From contig QANZ01028759.1 in NCBI GenBank assembly GCA_003254925.1, positions 45,964-109,963 of the forward strand: DNA of 64,000 nucleotides, given 5' to 3'. Below the pieces are notes generated by a model. The model did no database searches and was not told the origin of the DNA. It saw only the letters and a program-made list of their open reading frames with translations. Positions 10,520 through 23,019 of this stretch are shown one piece after another. A program made the translations under genes and the position numbers. The first letter of the stretch is position 1. The number at the start of each line of letters is the position of its first letter. This stretch comes from Chamaecrista fasciculata (lineage: Eukaryota > Streptophyta > Magnoliopsida > Fabales > Fabaceae).

Positions 10520-13500
10520 CCATCTGCAATGTGGGATTGCAGTCCAAAGGCTGGAAGAAGCCTTGTGAGTGAGTATTGTGTGCAGCATACGACATGCTTT
10601 GATCACCAGCTGCTTCCCATGATTGTCGATAGTGGTTTCTTGCATTAATTTCTTCCAGCTGCCAACAACATATAATGCATGTATAGCTAGTAATATATTA
10701 ATTATATAATTAACAAGGCAAATTATGAATGAAGGTTTCATAATGTTTTCACCAAACACAGGGTAAATTATGGACTAATTATTTCAGGAAATGCATGGTA
10801 ATGGAGGATGATAACTTGTTATAGGGTTTTCCTCTATTTTATTTTCTTTACCATTGTTTTAGGGTGAATTAACCTAACAAATGTCAAAGAACTTTGTGAT
10901 GGGATGATAAATTTGGAGGTTGAAGGTTCTTACCTTCATAGTCAAAGATCTATTTGCATCTATCAGCAGCTGCTCCTGTATTCAAACAATTTCTTCGAAG
11001 TATTAAAAATTATGTAAAATAAAGCTGCTTCAGTATAACATATACATTAAACCAAAAAAAAAACATAAAAAACTCACCTTATTTTGAAGTTCAGATAGCT
11101 GGTCCAGCATGAACTGGGTCTGCAAAAAGATGTTCCACAAAATTCCAAATAAAAGCATCAGACACTGATGATTATTATTGAGATTTCGTCTTACATTACA
11201 TCATTATTAGAAGTTAAAACTCTCAATGTCATCTGATAAATCTAACTCTGTTAATTAAATTAACAGGAAAAAAAAAGTTGAAGAAAGAGTTAAACTTTAG
11301 GATAACATTAAGAATTTTGACAATACATAAACAGAACTACTCATGCAAAATAGATTTTTTATAATACTTAAAACTTAAGTATTTCCATTCTTTTAATACG
11401 AGAAATGTGTATATATATATATAATGGTGTAAAGATTTGATCTTATTATTTAAGATTTGGGATATCTTATGTAATCTTTGAGTGACTTGTATTTTAATTA
11501 GTTACCATATATTTTGGGATAGAATCCTTGGTGACTAAGGAATTAGGGACTTTGGCCTATTGGGCTTAGGTTAAGTAATCCTTGTGTATCCAGGGTTTGA
11601 GATGCCTATAAATAGACTAGTAGCTAATGGTAGAAGCATGACTTGAGAGGTAGACTAGTTCATCAGGTTATTGTATTCCCACATTCTATATAGTGAAATC
11701 CTTTGTTCTTGGCTGGATGTAGGTCACACTGACCGAACCAGGGTAAATTGTCTTGTGTTCCTCTATTATTCTCTTTATTCCGCATTATCATACTTGTTTA
11801 GATCTGTGAATGGTTGTTGGGAGAAACTCTGAATCCTAACAAATGGAAAATTTTTGATCAATTATATATTAATGAAAATGAGTTGAAGGTAAATATTGAA
11901 TTACCTTTGTGGACCTGACTTGCTTGAGAGATGAGTCCAGTTGTCGCTCCAGCTGCTCAAGCTCTTTGGTATTGAGTGGGCCCAAATCCTCTCCAAGAAG
12001 GTTTCTACAAAAACAAATTAACACAAATTAAATACCATTGAAATAAATTCATCTGCTAGCATTATTAAAAGAAAATTTACTTTTTGATCCTTAAATTTAT
12101 ACTATGTCAACGATTCAGTCCCTAAATGATAAAAATACATGACTCAGTCACTGGATAATCACAATCATTCACTATTAAATCTTTGATACGTTAATTGTCC
12201 TTTAATCAAGGGACACGAGTAATGCACCTTCACCTTAATTATTGTGATTATTGTTTTTCTTAAATTTACAACTCATACTTAGAGTTTGAAGATGAGGGAG
12301 ATCATAAAGAAGGAGATTAACTTTGGAGTTTGAAGATGAGGGAGATCATAAAGAGGGAGATCATACTTAATTGATAAGGTTGTTTTTCTTAACTTTGGAG
12401 TATAATGTGGGTTTGATAGACTTTCCCAACCCTAATGGCGTCTTCAAATGAGTGGGTGTGAAGAAGGAATCAAAGGTGACATTTAGAAATGCAACATATA
12501 TGTTTACCATTCACGTGACTAAATAAAGTCTTCAGAGACTAATTAATTGACTTTTGTCATTATTGGAGGACTAAAATGTATATTTTCATCCTTCATAACT
12601 AAATCATAAAATGTGTACAAATTAAAGGGCCAAATGTTAATTTTTCTCTATTATTAATTAAACTTATTTCACGAATATCAGGCCCAAAAAAAAACTTGTT
12701 TCACGAATGCAAGAATTAAACAATTCATTATGATAAACTAATTGTATTTAAGCCTGAATTAGATAAAGAAAAAGGAAAAAGTAGCCTACATCACACATTT
12801 TACAAAAAAATATTTTGATCAATCAAATTTACCTTTTTTTTTTTAGTTTAGTATATACTATATACTATATACTATATCATACAATATTTCTTCCCAAATA
12901 TTTGATCTTTGCATATTCATATGTTATCAATTTTTGTCTTATTCATTTAATTTGTCTTGTATCACTTTTTCAGTAAGACATCATCATCAATTTTATTAAA
13001 AAAAATAAACAAAAGAACTAAACATAATAATAAATAAATTTGTGAATGATTAATTTAAGAAGAGACATTTATATATATAGACCAGATTAATAATTTTTTT
13101 TTTTAAAAAAAGTTCATATGAAGAATATTTTAGTCTTTCTCTCTCTCTCTCTATATATAGGGGATTACCTCTGAGTCCTTTGGAGAGCTTCAAATCTGGA
13201 TTTGAGCTTCAAGTACTCGCGGTAGCTATTCTGCTACAAAGAGAGCAATCAGAAATGATTAAGAAATCGTATTGGCAATTAACACAGAATGCAAAAACAA
13301 TTTTTTAGTTTATATTAGAATGTGAGTTTAGTTATACACACAAGAACATGCATGTAGATGTAATGTGTAGTAGCCTAGAAGCTGGAAGAAGAAATTGGGT
13401 GTAATATCAAACAGTGGCATTAACTGTAAAGTGACAACTTTGAGAATAGGAAAATCATGAAGTCACCTCGAGCTCTTTCCCAGGCCTGCTCACTTCTACT

Positions 13501-15927
13501 GCACCATAGCTGCACTTTTGGTACCTTTCCAGCGTTTTCAGCATGCTGATTCATTCATTCAACAACACACCCACACTATCAACCCAATATTCACATATAT
13601 AAACACCAAACTTCACATATATATATATATGTACACACAATTTTTAAAATTACATAATTAGGATCAAATATATATTTATATATTTTAACAATGAACAAAA
13701 ATTATAAATATTAATAAAAGTTTTAAAAAATTATAATATCTATTATTTATATCGTTTTATATTTTGTTTTCTTTTAGAAAATAGTTTAAGTGAGTTGGGT
13801 TTGGGGTTCACCAAAGTCATGATACGCTTTCAAGCTTTATGAGCGTTTACAGAGATATTTATATACAGATTGTCTATCAACAAAACTCTCACATCAACAA
13901 TGAAAATCGAACTCACGATCTCGTGAGTTATAAATCGACTCTTTATCAATTTGACAACAGACGTCATATAGACAAGAGTACACAATAACACCCACAAAAA
14001 ATGAAATTTTTGTACTTTAGAGCAAACACAAAGCCGAGAAGGAGGAGAAGACTACCCTTTCAAATTAAATATATATATATCATACAGATACAGTAGTACT
14101 ACACGAATGTGAATCATCACATTGGAATAAGTTCCTGAAACATGTATGTTAGAACCGAATCTCACGACTGCCATCCATCACATCCTAGCTAGCTATATCA
14201 ACCTTATCAACCTTTCAAAGCGTGTCAACATGAGATTACAATAAACCAGTAATGCTTAGATATTAATTTATTGGAATGGAGAACAGACAAACGAGTCAAG
14301 ATCTGCAATGTTGCTTAAAGTACAGATGTGAATGATTTGTTTGGAAATGAAGTGTTAGATTAGATGTATGTGTATGTATGGACTCAATCTATATAGTGAC
14401 ATGTACAGGGCACATGCATGTACGGTTCTTCTCTATGTTACATTGCTAAATCACCTACACACTATACTATACCAACATATCTGCTAGGACTATATATATA
14501 CACAAAGTCACAAAGGCAATCCCTGGCTTCTAGCTAGCTACTTTAGCAAGCAATATCTTACATGCATGCCCTAGCATTTAATACAATTTAATTATTGAAG
14601 TACTCCTTTTAGATTATTTAATTCTCTTATATTGGGAATTTAATATTTCTAGGGTTTCATTACACGACCCCACTTTACCATCATTTTTTACTCTTTTCGG
14701 TTATGTATATTTGATGTTTAAGGTAAATACCTAAACTATTCGTATTAAATTACTCCTAGTTTCTCAATAGGGATAGAATGGTAAAAAAATGATTAATGTT
14801 CTCTTAAATTTGTAAAACATTAGATATTTTAGAATAAAGAAAGTTCTCCAGAAAAGCAACCAGAGGGAATACCATTTTACATATAACCGACCTTAAATGA
14901 TCAGATTTTTAGTTAATTTAATTCCCTCTCAAATTTTAATTTGAAACCAGACAGTTTTTAGTAACACGTCAAGATTTTTGTAAATTTTGTCTAGTTTTCT
15001 GTACATCCTTCATGATTTGGTACTCTCTCTCCTATTTTTTTTCTGGTGAATAAAATTAGTAATTTTTTTGTAAGTTACCTCAAGGCATTTACCATAAGAG
15101 TGACTAATCATTCTGCTAATTTGCAGACACCTTGATATAGATAGAGCAATTGGCACAAAAATTTAAGATTACTCCATGCCCAAAGTCAAAAAATTAAACT
15201 CTTGACATTTGATTAAGGGTAGACAATTTCCTACCACTTAACTATACCTTGTAAGGTTTATGGACTTATATAAATATAATAAGATATTAAAATAAGTGTC
15301 TAATGCTATCATAATTAAGGATGACCCATATAGTTTATAATGGGCCCAATAAGTTAATAATGGGCCCAATAAGTTAATAAAGTATGGGCTAATATGTGTG
15401 AATACTCTTGTTGAATCATTGAGATTCGTTTTGATTTTATAATGAAAGATTTATTTTTCAGTAAATTCTACCCGATCTGTTTTTGGTTTTCGATTTATTC
15501 CGATAAAAATTTTGGGTTTCGGTTTTCAGTGGATTTTATGTGTTTTGGTTTTCCATATATGGGTTTCGGTTTATCTGTTTTTAATCTTCCTCTACAACTT
15601 GGGTTTCGGCAATACGATTTTGTCTTCTGAGTTTTTCGGTGTTCATCTCTTTTGCGTCTTGGCATGCTTTCACATATATAAGGATGCTATATTTGCATTG
15701 GTGATTAAAGTCTATATATATTATTATATGCTTTTGGGACATGTGCCTCATTATTTGATATATATGTGATTCATCAAGACTTGAGAAAAGGAAGAATCTT
15801 GGATATCATGGTTTTTGTTTGGATATGGTTATTTGAAGTCAGTGATCACTGACTCACTGTGCGATTCATGTTACTTGGGATTATTGTACGCATGAGACTT
15901 TGGGTTTGGTTTTGGTTTTGACTCAAT

Positions 15928-15959
<32 letters not shown>

Positions 15960-18900
15960 GATTTTTGGCTTTCATGTGCGATTTGCTTCAGAGCTCCAGT
16001 ATTATTTAATTTTTTTTCCGGTTTTGGTTTGGCTTCAGTTTGGTGTATATATATATATTATTTGAATGTTGTTGAAACATAAGGCTATATACATATATAT
16101 TTGATGCAACACACATGGTTTCATTATGAGATGTGTTGTAACGATATATAATTGTAGCATGTAACTAAGACGTTTGTAGCAAGAAGCTTTGAGATGAAAG
16201 ATCTTGGTGAAGCAACTTTTGTATTAGGCATACAGATACATCGGGATCGCCCTCGTGATGTTCTTGATTTATCGCAAGAGACCTATATTGAAAAGGTTCT
16301 TAAGAGAAATGACATGCAGAATAGTAAACCAGTTGATACCCCTATGGCTAAAGGAGACAAGCTTAGTCTTAATTAAGGCCCTTAGAATTATTTTAAGAAA
16401 ATTGAAATGCAAAAAGTCCCCTATGCTTCGCCAGTAGGGAATCTTATATATGCATAAGCTTGTACTTGTCTAGATATTGATGTTGGGCAAATATTTAAGT
16501 GATCCAAGTTTGGGTGTTTGGAAAGCAGCCAAATGAGTCTTACGGTATTTATAGGGAACAAAACGTTATATGCTCATATACAAAAGGCCAGAAAAGGTTG
16601 AGATCATTAGGTATTCAGATTCTGACCTTATTGATTATGGAATATAACTGCGAAATTTTGTCATGGGGCTGCGAATTCGGAAGGAATTGAAAGACCACTT
16701 AAGTTTGTGACAATAAATCTGCAGTTTTATATTCCAACAACTATAGGAACTCCACAAAGTCAAAGCACATTGACATTAAGTTCCTAGTTGTGAAAGTAAG
16801 GGTTCAAAGTGGTAAGGTGTTTATAGAACATTTTGGTACAAACTCCACGATTGCGGATCTGCTTAAGGTTTTACCTCCCACGGTCTTTCGTGAGCATATT
16901 GCTCATATGGGAGTTAAGGTATTTAAGGAAATTCAGTTTCAGTGGGAGTTTGAAAAGTTGTTCGTTTGTTATAGACAAATTTTATGGCATTTCGGTTTAA
17001 GGATAAATTCGGTCTTTTTCTGCAGAAATAAGGTTTCGGTTGACACTTTGAATGTAATTCAGTTTGATCTCATAAAGTTTTAAGGTGGACCACTTGGAAA
17101 TAATTATGAACAGATAATATTACATATTATTTTCATGCCACACATCCATACTTGATCTATGTCATTTGATTGTGTTGATATATGTGATCAAGGAAGGTTT
17201 AGTTACGCAATAATTGTGACGAAAATCGCCTTGGTCCTTGTATTGGCATAGTTAATGGACGAGATTGTTCATGCATACTTTGGTAATTTGGTTTGATTGC
17301 AAATTTTGAGCTCATAAGGTTTTATGGTGACACTCAATTACGATATAATGTATAAATTTATATAGTCCAAGTGGGAGATTGTAAGGTTTATGGACTTATA
17401 TAAATATAATAAGATATTAAATTAAGTGTCTAATGCTATCATAATTAAGGGTGACCCATATAGTTTATAATGGGCCCAATAAGTTAATAAAGTATGGGCT
17501 AATATGTGTGGATACTCTTGTATAATTTCTAATTCTATGATGGGCTGAATTGGAAATAAGGGCCTTGTGCAAATATATATAGGGTTATGGTCCCCAAATT
17601 GGGAGCAAGGGTTTCTTCATTGAGCCCCATTATCACATAAGAGAGATTTTCTTAAAGAAAACTATTGCTCAACAATTTAGAAGACCAATAACCGAAAGAT
17701 TCAAAGACTTTGATTACTATGGAGAATTCAGGTACGCTTCCGCATCTATTGTTTTTTGTTCTTGATGATTTGACATGATTGATCTTGGGGTTTAAGTTTT
17801 AATCTAGGTTTTCCCTAACATACCTATCCCTTATTGAATTCATATTTTAGTATCTACTACTCATTAGCAATTTATCAATGTAAGACCCTTCTTTTAAGTG
17901 AATACACTGCACAATGAATGCTGCTGTAATAAATAATTTGAACATCAACGAACCGGGCATGAGTATTCATGAAAAACAAAAAGTGAAAAACTCATATTAG
18001 GAAAAGAAAAGATATAAACAGCAAGAATATTAAAATCAGTGCTATTTAATACATTCTAGTTTCTCAGGCAATTTCTTTGCCAGCAAGAGTTTTGCTTTTG
18101 CATGACAGATCATGATTTGCCTTCAAAAGAAAACTAAAGGAAAAAAAATAAAGAAAGAAGGCAAGAAATTTTATGATATATTTATTTTCCCTATACGCAG
18201 GAGTTTCAAAATGATATTATTACTGTATTCTGTACATGCTTAATTAGATATCAATTTTGGCTTTATGCAAAAATTTCAAATAAAAAGTTCCATACATGAT
18301 ACACAGCAGTAATTAAGCTAAAATTAGTCACAAACTCGCAACTTCTTTCTAAACAAGAAGATAATTTAATTAAATTTTTCAGTTGTCAGAAAAGAAGAGA
18401 TTATTTTTTTTTATAGTTTATTTTTGGTGTTAATTAAATATTAAAAGCTTACCGTACCTTGATCAGTTCATTGGAAGACGTGTTCAATCAAATTTCAGTA
18501 AAGAAATAATAAACAAGGGAGTTTCAATTTTTTCAGTCCTATGTTTCTAGCAAAAGGAATATGCAAAGCTGGACATGTTCATGAATCATGAGATCGCGAC
18601 CATGGAAGATTTTTTATTGACCAGACGGGTTCTAAGAAAATCCGAGGTATAGCAAAATACACTAATGCAAAAGAAAAAAAAGAACTCAATAGGAAAAATA
18701 AAACAAAAGAGATGAAGAACAAACAAAGATTCAAACCTCAAGAATCATTAGTAATTGATCACTCAAATCAAGGTTTAGCAACAAAAAATACAAGAAAACA
18801 TTCTACACAGGATTAAATGCGGTAAAATGTAACCCCAGAAACATAAAAATGGAGGGAGTTGACCATAAATCACCTCATAAAAATCATATAAAAGTGAGCA

Positions 18901-19362
18901 AAAGATCAGATCAGGAAGGAAACCTTAATCATCATCACTTGGATAATGAAAAAGAAGGAAGAAAAACATGAAAAGGGATATATAATACTAAACAATATCT
19001 TCCTGTGGAGGAAAGAATGGATATCATATATATATATCCTTTAAACAAGAAAAGTGACCAAAAGGAAAAGCTAGGGAAGAAGAAAGCAGATCTCATAGAT
19101 ATATAAGTAAACAAACAAATGAAAAGAGATATTATTAAAGTAAGAATTGATAAATAGTAAGATATATATATAAATACCTAGAGCTGCTGCAGAACTCATA
19201 GAGCTTGCCACGGTTGGAGAAGATGATTAGGGCAACCTCAGCATCACAGAGAACAGAGAGCTCATAGGCTTTCTTGAGAAGCCCATTTCTCCTCTTTGCA
19301 AATGTGACCTGCCTGTTTATCTTGTTCTCTATCCTCTTCAACTCCACTCTTCCTCTCCCCAT
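10299..19362 (-). CDS. SEPALLATA-type (SEP1/2/4 clade) MIKC MADS-box transcription factor
   Basis: Eight exons on the minus strand: 19178-19362 (185 nt), 13467-13545 (79), 13169-13230 (62), 11905-12004 (100), 11078-11119 (42), 10934-10975 (42), 10519-10658 (140), 10299-10383 (85). They splice to 735 nt, 244 residues. The MADS domain (1-60) begins [20 protein letters not shown]; the K-box has [20 protein letters not shown]; the C-terminus contains CNPTLQMGY and ends NGFIPGWML, the SEP I and SEP II motifs. SEP proteins are nuclear and bridge floral MADS tetramers on CArG boxes (family knowledge). Intron 1 is 5.6 kb and contains a copia element; intron 4 contains a solo LTR. The gene is convergent with the FUL-like gene, ~8.8 kb apart. 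Confidence 0.95.
10464..10517. repeat. (ATT)n / (TAA)n microsatellite at a splice donor
   Basis: About 18 trinucleotide units. On the SEP gene strand the tract is TAATAATAA and begins at the second intron base: exon 7 ends ATGGG and the intron starts GTAATAAT. The repeat forms the downstream part of the 5' splice site of the 135 bp last intron. Confidence 0.9.
11428..11841 (+). mobile_element. Solo LTR of a Ty1-copia-type element in SEP intron 4
   Basis: 414 bp, starting TGTAAAGATTTGATC and ending GAATCCTAACA (TG...CA). It is flanked by a perfect 5-bp duplication AATGG at 11423-11427 and 11842-11846. Inside are CCTATAAATAGAC (TATA-like) and GACCGAACCAGGGTAAATTG, a phrase typical of copia U5 regions. 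There is no internal retroelement sequence, so it is a solo LTR left by LTR-LTR recombination. It is opposite in orientation to the SEP gene. Confidence 0.88.
12005..13168 (-). other. SEP intron 3 with MITE-like and tandem sequence
   Basis: From about 12080 (TTTTTGATCCTTAAATTT) to about 12640 (AAAGGGCCAAATGTTAA) the ends are roughly inverse complements, suggesting an old MITE. Within it, a phrase GGAGTTTGAAGATGAGGGAG is repeated in tandem at about 12275-12355. A CT run lies at about 13138-13152. No exon is expected here. Confidence 0.45.
15553..15562. promoter_or_regulatory. CArG-box consensus inside the intronic copia element
   Basis: CCATATATGG fits CC(A/T)6GG exactly and is palindromic. 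It lies in SEP intron 1, where MADS regulators of related genes often bind, but in retroelement-derived DNA. Binding is only a possibility; a 10-bp match can occur by chance in AT-rich sequence. Confidence 0.3.
16185..16930 (+). pseudogene. Copia reverse transcriptase/RNase H remnant
   Basis: The frame at 16194-16376 reads the C-terminal RT block of copia pol ([37 protein letters not shown]). A stop follows, and pieces in other frames continue the RNase H domain (around 16430-16690, [15 protein letters not shown] and SDSD-like words), then 16790-16930 matches the pol C-terminal tail. Many stops and frameshifts make it non-functional. It belongs to the element at 15250-17820. Confidence 0.85.
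17826..19177 (-). other. SEP intron 1, promoter-proximal part
   Basis: AT-rich intronic DNA between the copia element and exon 1, no coding signal. The donor at its right end is CTCTAG|GTATTTA on the minus strand. Confidence 0.6.
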
Positions 19363-19764
19363 AATATTGGTCCTCCTACCTAGCTACTTAAATTTAATTT
19401 GAAATTGAAATTAAATTCAATTCCCAACCTCTTCTTCTAAAATTTCCCTTTTTGATCTTTTTCTTTCTATTTCTATACAATCAATCCCCCCTCACTTTTC
19501 TCAATCTTTGCTTCCTTCCTTCTCTCTCTCTGTCTCACCTTCCTCCTCCTCCTCTTGGGTACCTGTTGATCCTCTTTTCTGCCTCACCACTCCAATTATA
19601 ACCAAATTTGTGAAAAACTAGAGAAAGTTGGATACTCCAACTTGAAACCCTAGAGAGAGAAAAAGAGAACAAACAAACATAATAAAGAAAATCTTAATTT
19701 GTGCCTCTATATATGCTTCCTTAGCCTTGATAACTTTGTAATTTGTTCCCCCTCACACACACTC

Positions 19765-19795
<31 letters not shown>

Positions 19796-20300
19796 AAAGT
19801 CTTAAGTTAACAAAGCTTAGCTTTTTATCCTGAGGGTTTTCCATTAATCTCCCACCAGCAAATGGAGTAGTATAGTGGAGCTTGAGGGGTTGGTCTTCTT
19901 TCTAGTTTCATGCTACCTTCTCCTTCCCATGCTTTGCTTGCCTAACCTATTTTTGGTAACTTGTGTGTTTCCCACTCGCATCCAAAGCGCGTGACATCAC
20001 CTTCTAGAGTTATGAATATGATCCAAAGCTAAGACGTACAAGCACGCAAGCGCGTGGTGACAGTTGTCTTATTATGTGTTCTTTTATTATTAATTCTTAC
20101 AAAAATTTGTGTCATTTTCCACCAGCTACAGGAGCAGTATCAGAACGTCGTCATATACCTTAAAATGGTCCTGCCACGTGTCACCTTCTCACTCGCTTCC
20201 AATCTCTATCATGCAAAATAAAATTTTCTCACTCTCACTCACTCGCATTCCTTTCCCTTTCGTACAAATTCAAAGCCAAGAAAGAAAGAAAGAAATATTT
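19363..20300 (-). promoter_or_regulatory. SEP gene 5' UTR/promoter with GA-rich tracts
   Basis: Upstream of the ATG the minus strand is strongly purine/GA-rich: long GA (plus-strand CT) runs at about 19520-19535 and 19763-19796. Such GAGA tracts are bound by BASIC PENTACYSTEINE factors in homeotic gene promoters (family knowledge); a role here is inference. No certain TATA box or transcription start was assigned. Confidence 0.5.
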
Positions 20301-21611
20301 ATGAAGCTTTGAATATTTGAAATCACATTAGTTCATCATGACCAATATATATGACGTGAGATAAGATATATTCTATTATATCAATACTTGAAAATGACTA
20401 ATCACTACGTACGATCCATGATTAATTAATATCAAGTTCAGTGATTCTTAATTTTCTATCTCTCTCAACTGAAAATTGGCCATAAAAATCAAAATCAATC
20501 TTAAGTACTTACCTAAATCAAATAATAATAATAATAAAGAAAAAGTCCTTTTAGAACTCTGGAAATACGATGTGACCTTGAAAGTTAAAGAGAGTTCAGA
20601 TGAATTCACGAGGTATATAGAGATCTAGAGGATAATGGCTAGTTCGTCCTACTTACGTATAGTACTTCCACCAAATCCCATTTCCCTAGAATATATATGT
20701 ATACATGAATTAATTTAGAAAGTTATTTAGTTTGGAAAACCCCAATTACTTTCCCATGGTTATCAGTTTATATCTACCTTAATTACATCGAAACTTCATA
20801 AATTGGATCCATAACCATGTCCTGCATTACTTAATAAGAACGTTATATATATATATCTAGGTGTGTTACGCACTAATTAAACTAGCAAGAAAAGAATAAT
20901 CAATAAAAACAAAACCTTTTAATCTCTTTGATTCTGTATATGGTTAATTCATTCTTCAATAACTATTTATTCACCTTGCTTTGCTTGATTTCTAATCATG
21001 TCATTTCGTTTGTTGTTTTTTACTTTAACTTAATCTGCTAAAAAGAATATTAGCATATATATAGCTTGCTAAATCACGTTGGAGTCAGATGTATATGTGT
21101 TGTTTAAGACTATATGGTCAATATAAGACTTGAAAGAATGTATATATCTATATAAAAAATAGTACACTAACTTCTTAGTTCTTAAATAATTATGTATGTT
21201 GTATTTTAATTTTTTATTTTTTTCAATATTTGATTTAATTTAGTTCTTGAAAATTTATAATGTATTGCGAGTTAGTCTCTTTCTAAACAACCTATCAATG
21301 CACAACTTTTTTTTTTAAAAGGATTCAATTGTAACGTATAATGAATTTTTGAAGAATATAAAGCCAATGATCATTATTTCAAAAGTTGAGTAAATATAAA
21401 CTGGTTTATGCATGTTGGTTTTTAAAAAAGATTTAAGGGATTAAACTATATTATCTCCACAAAATTCAATTATTAAAGTGTGTAAATTAAACTAAACTTT
21501 TAATTATTGAATTGTCCACTCTCCTAGTGTTTAAAGGAAATATATGTGATAATGATATGGCTTGATCTCATTAACCAGTAGATAAGTAGGATAGTTGTCA
21601 ACTTGTAATGC

Positions 21612-21644
<33 letters not shown>

Positions 21645-22790
21645 TTACACATATATCATAGATTGGTGCCGCCATTGCACCAAAAGCACACCGTAATAAG
21701 AAATGCTCTGAAAGGGGATGGAATTGAAGGGGTTTGGTGCGTGTGATCCCAAAATCATAAATGAGAAGATGAGATGAAATGAAAAGAAAACGTAATAATG
21801 TATAAAGGTAATGGTAAAACGGTAAAAAGGAAGGGGTTAATAATTAATTAAGGGTCATTCTCACCACTTGTATCCCATGCCAAACAAGGAAACTCATAAT
21901 GAGGGAAATGGCAGTATCTCATTCCAAACAAGGAAATGGAAGGTGGCTTTCTTCCTCGCTTTAAATTCTCACACTTTGCTAAATGTGCACCATTTTAATT
22001 TAGTGGACAACAAAAGATCCCAACTTTACTTTCTCTTCTTTTTTCTTGATATAATAAATTAATACATATATATATATATATTATTGATCTCAACTCTATA
22101 TATATAGAGCTTCATCTATGACTACAAAATGTATCATGTTTAAAAGTGAAAGTGTACACAAGTTATTTTGATTAAAAAATTTCTTAGAATTTTGGTTTCT
22201 TTTCTTAATATTTTAGTCCAAATTCTTAATATATAATTTTTTTATTTTTTTTTTTGCATTTTAACTAAAAGGATGTAACAAGTATTGTTAGAATTTTTCA
22301 ATTTATTTGATTGGTGATTTACTATTCCACGATTTTCAAAATTTGTCACGTGTACAAAAACTGCACAAAAAAAAATTCTAGCCAGTGTTCTTAAATTGTT
22401 ATTTTTTTTCTCAACTTCTAGAAGTTAACAAGTGGTTTTCTACTTCTTTTTATTTTTTTTTCCCGGCCTTCATTTGTTTAGTTGGATTTCTTCGCCTTCA
22501 TTTGTTAGCGTGAATGTGTGATATTAGGATTTTATAGCATAGCATTAAAAGTTTAAAAATGTTTTTTTTATCAAATTTAAAGAGAAAAGTAGGGATAGTA
22601 ATTTTCTCACAAAAGGGGACATCCCGGCTCCAAATGGGTAAAAAATATGTATGAGAATGAGGATGGAGAATGTTTTTATCTTGAAACAATGTTATTAATA
22701 TGGGATTCAAGAGAACTAACCCTATCTTGAAAATCTCATCAGAGTCGAGTTCTCTCTCAAACTTATTGTCGTGAGGGACCATCTCTCTCT
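20301..22790. other. Gene-poor AT-rich intergenic region
   Basis: I see TA/CA microsatellites (21612-21645, 22063-22080), poly-T stretches and low-complexity DNA. No open frame has recognisable protein features. Small ORFs at 20109, 21868 and 22498 have no family resemblance and biased composition. Confidence 0.5.
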
Positions 22791-23019
22791 TTTATGAGAG
22801 ATTTCACCCTATTTCATATTAGAGTTATCGGGGGCACCTTCCAGCTTTGGCCTTCTGCGGCGGTGCTCTTCTCTGTGTGTCTTATACAATGGTGGTTTTC
22901 AAGTTTAGGTAGTTTTCAGCAGTTGTCCTTCCTAGATTTGTGTGCTCTCTGCTTATGTCTGTGTGTTTTCTGCGGCGAATTTTTTGGCAGCGGCATTCTG
23001 GATCTAGGACCCCATGCAC

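Larger units (their letters stand above)
15250..17820 (+). mobile_element. Decayed Ty1-copia retrotransposon in SEP intron 1
   Basis: The 3' LTR (17380-17820, 441 bp) starts TGTAAGGTTTATGG and ends TTTTCCCTAACA, preceded by the polypurine tract AAGTGGGAGAT. The 5' LTR starts identically at 15250 but matches only for ~165 bp and then diverges, so its 3' part is lost. The whole is flanked by a perfect 5-bp duplication TACCT (15245-15249 and 17821-17825). From 16185 to about 16930 it encodes broken copia RT/RNase [20 protein letters not shown], then [20 protein letters not shown], with stops and frame changes, and near the end the RNase H tail resembling HIAHMGVK. Gag, protease and integrase are missing. 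It lies antisense to the SEP gene. Confidence 0.92.

Noticed and set aside
10436-10759. Frames on both strands made of Ile or Asn runs
   Set aside because: They are translations of the ATT/TAA microsatellite and parts of SEP exon 7.
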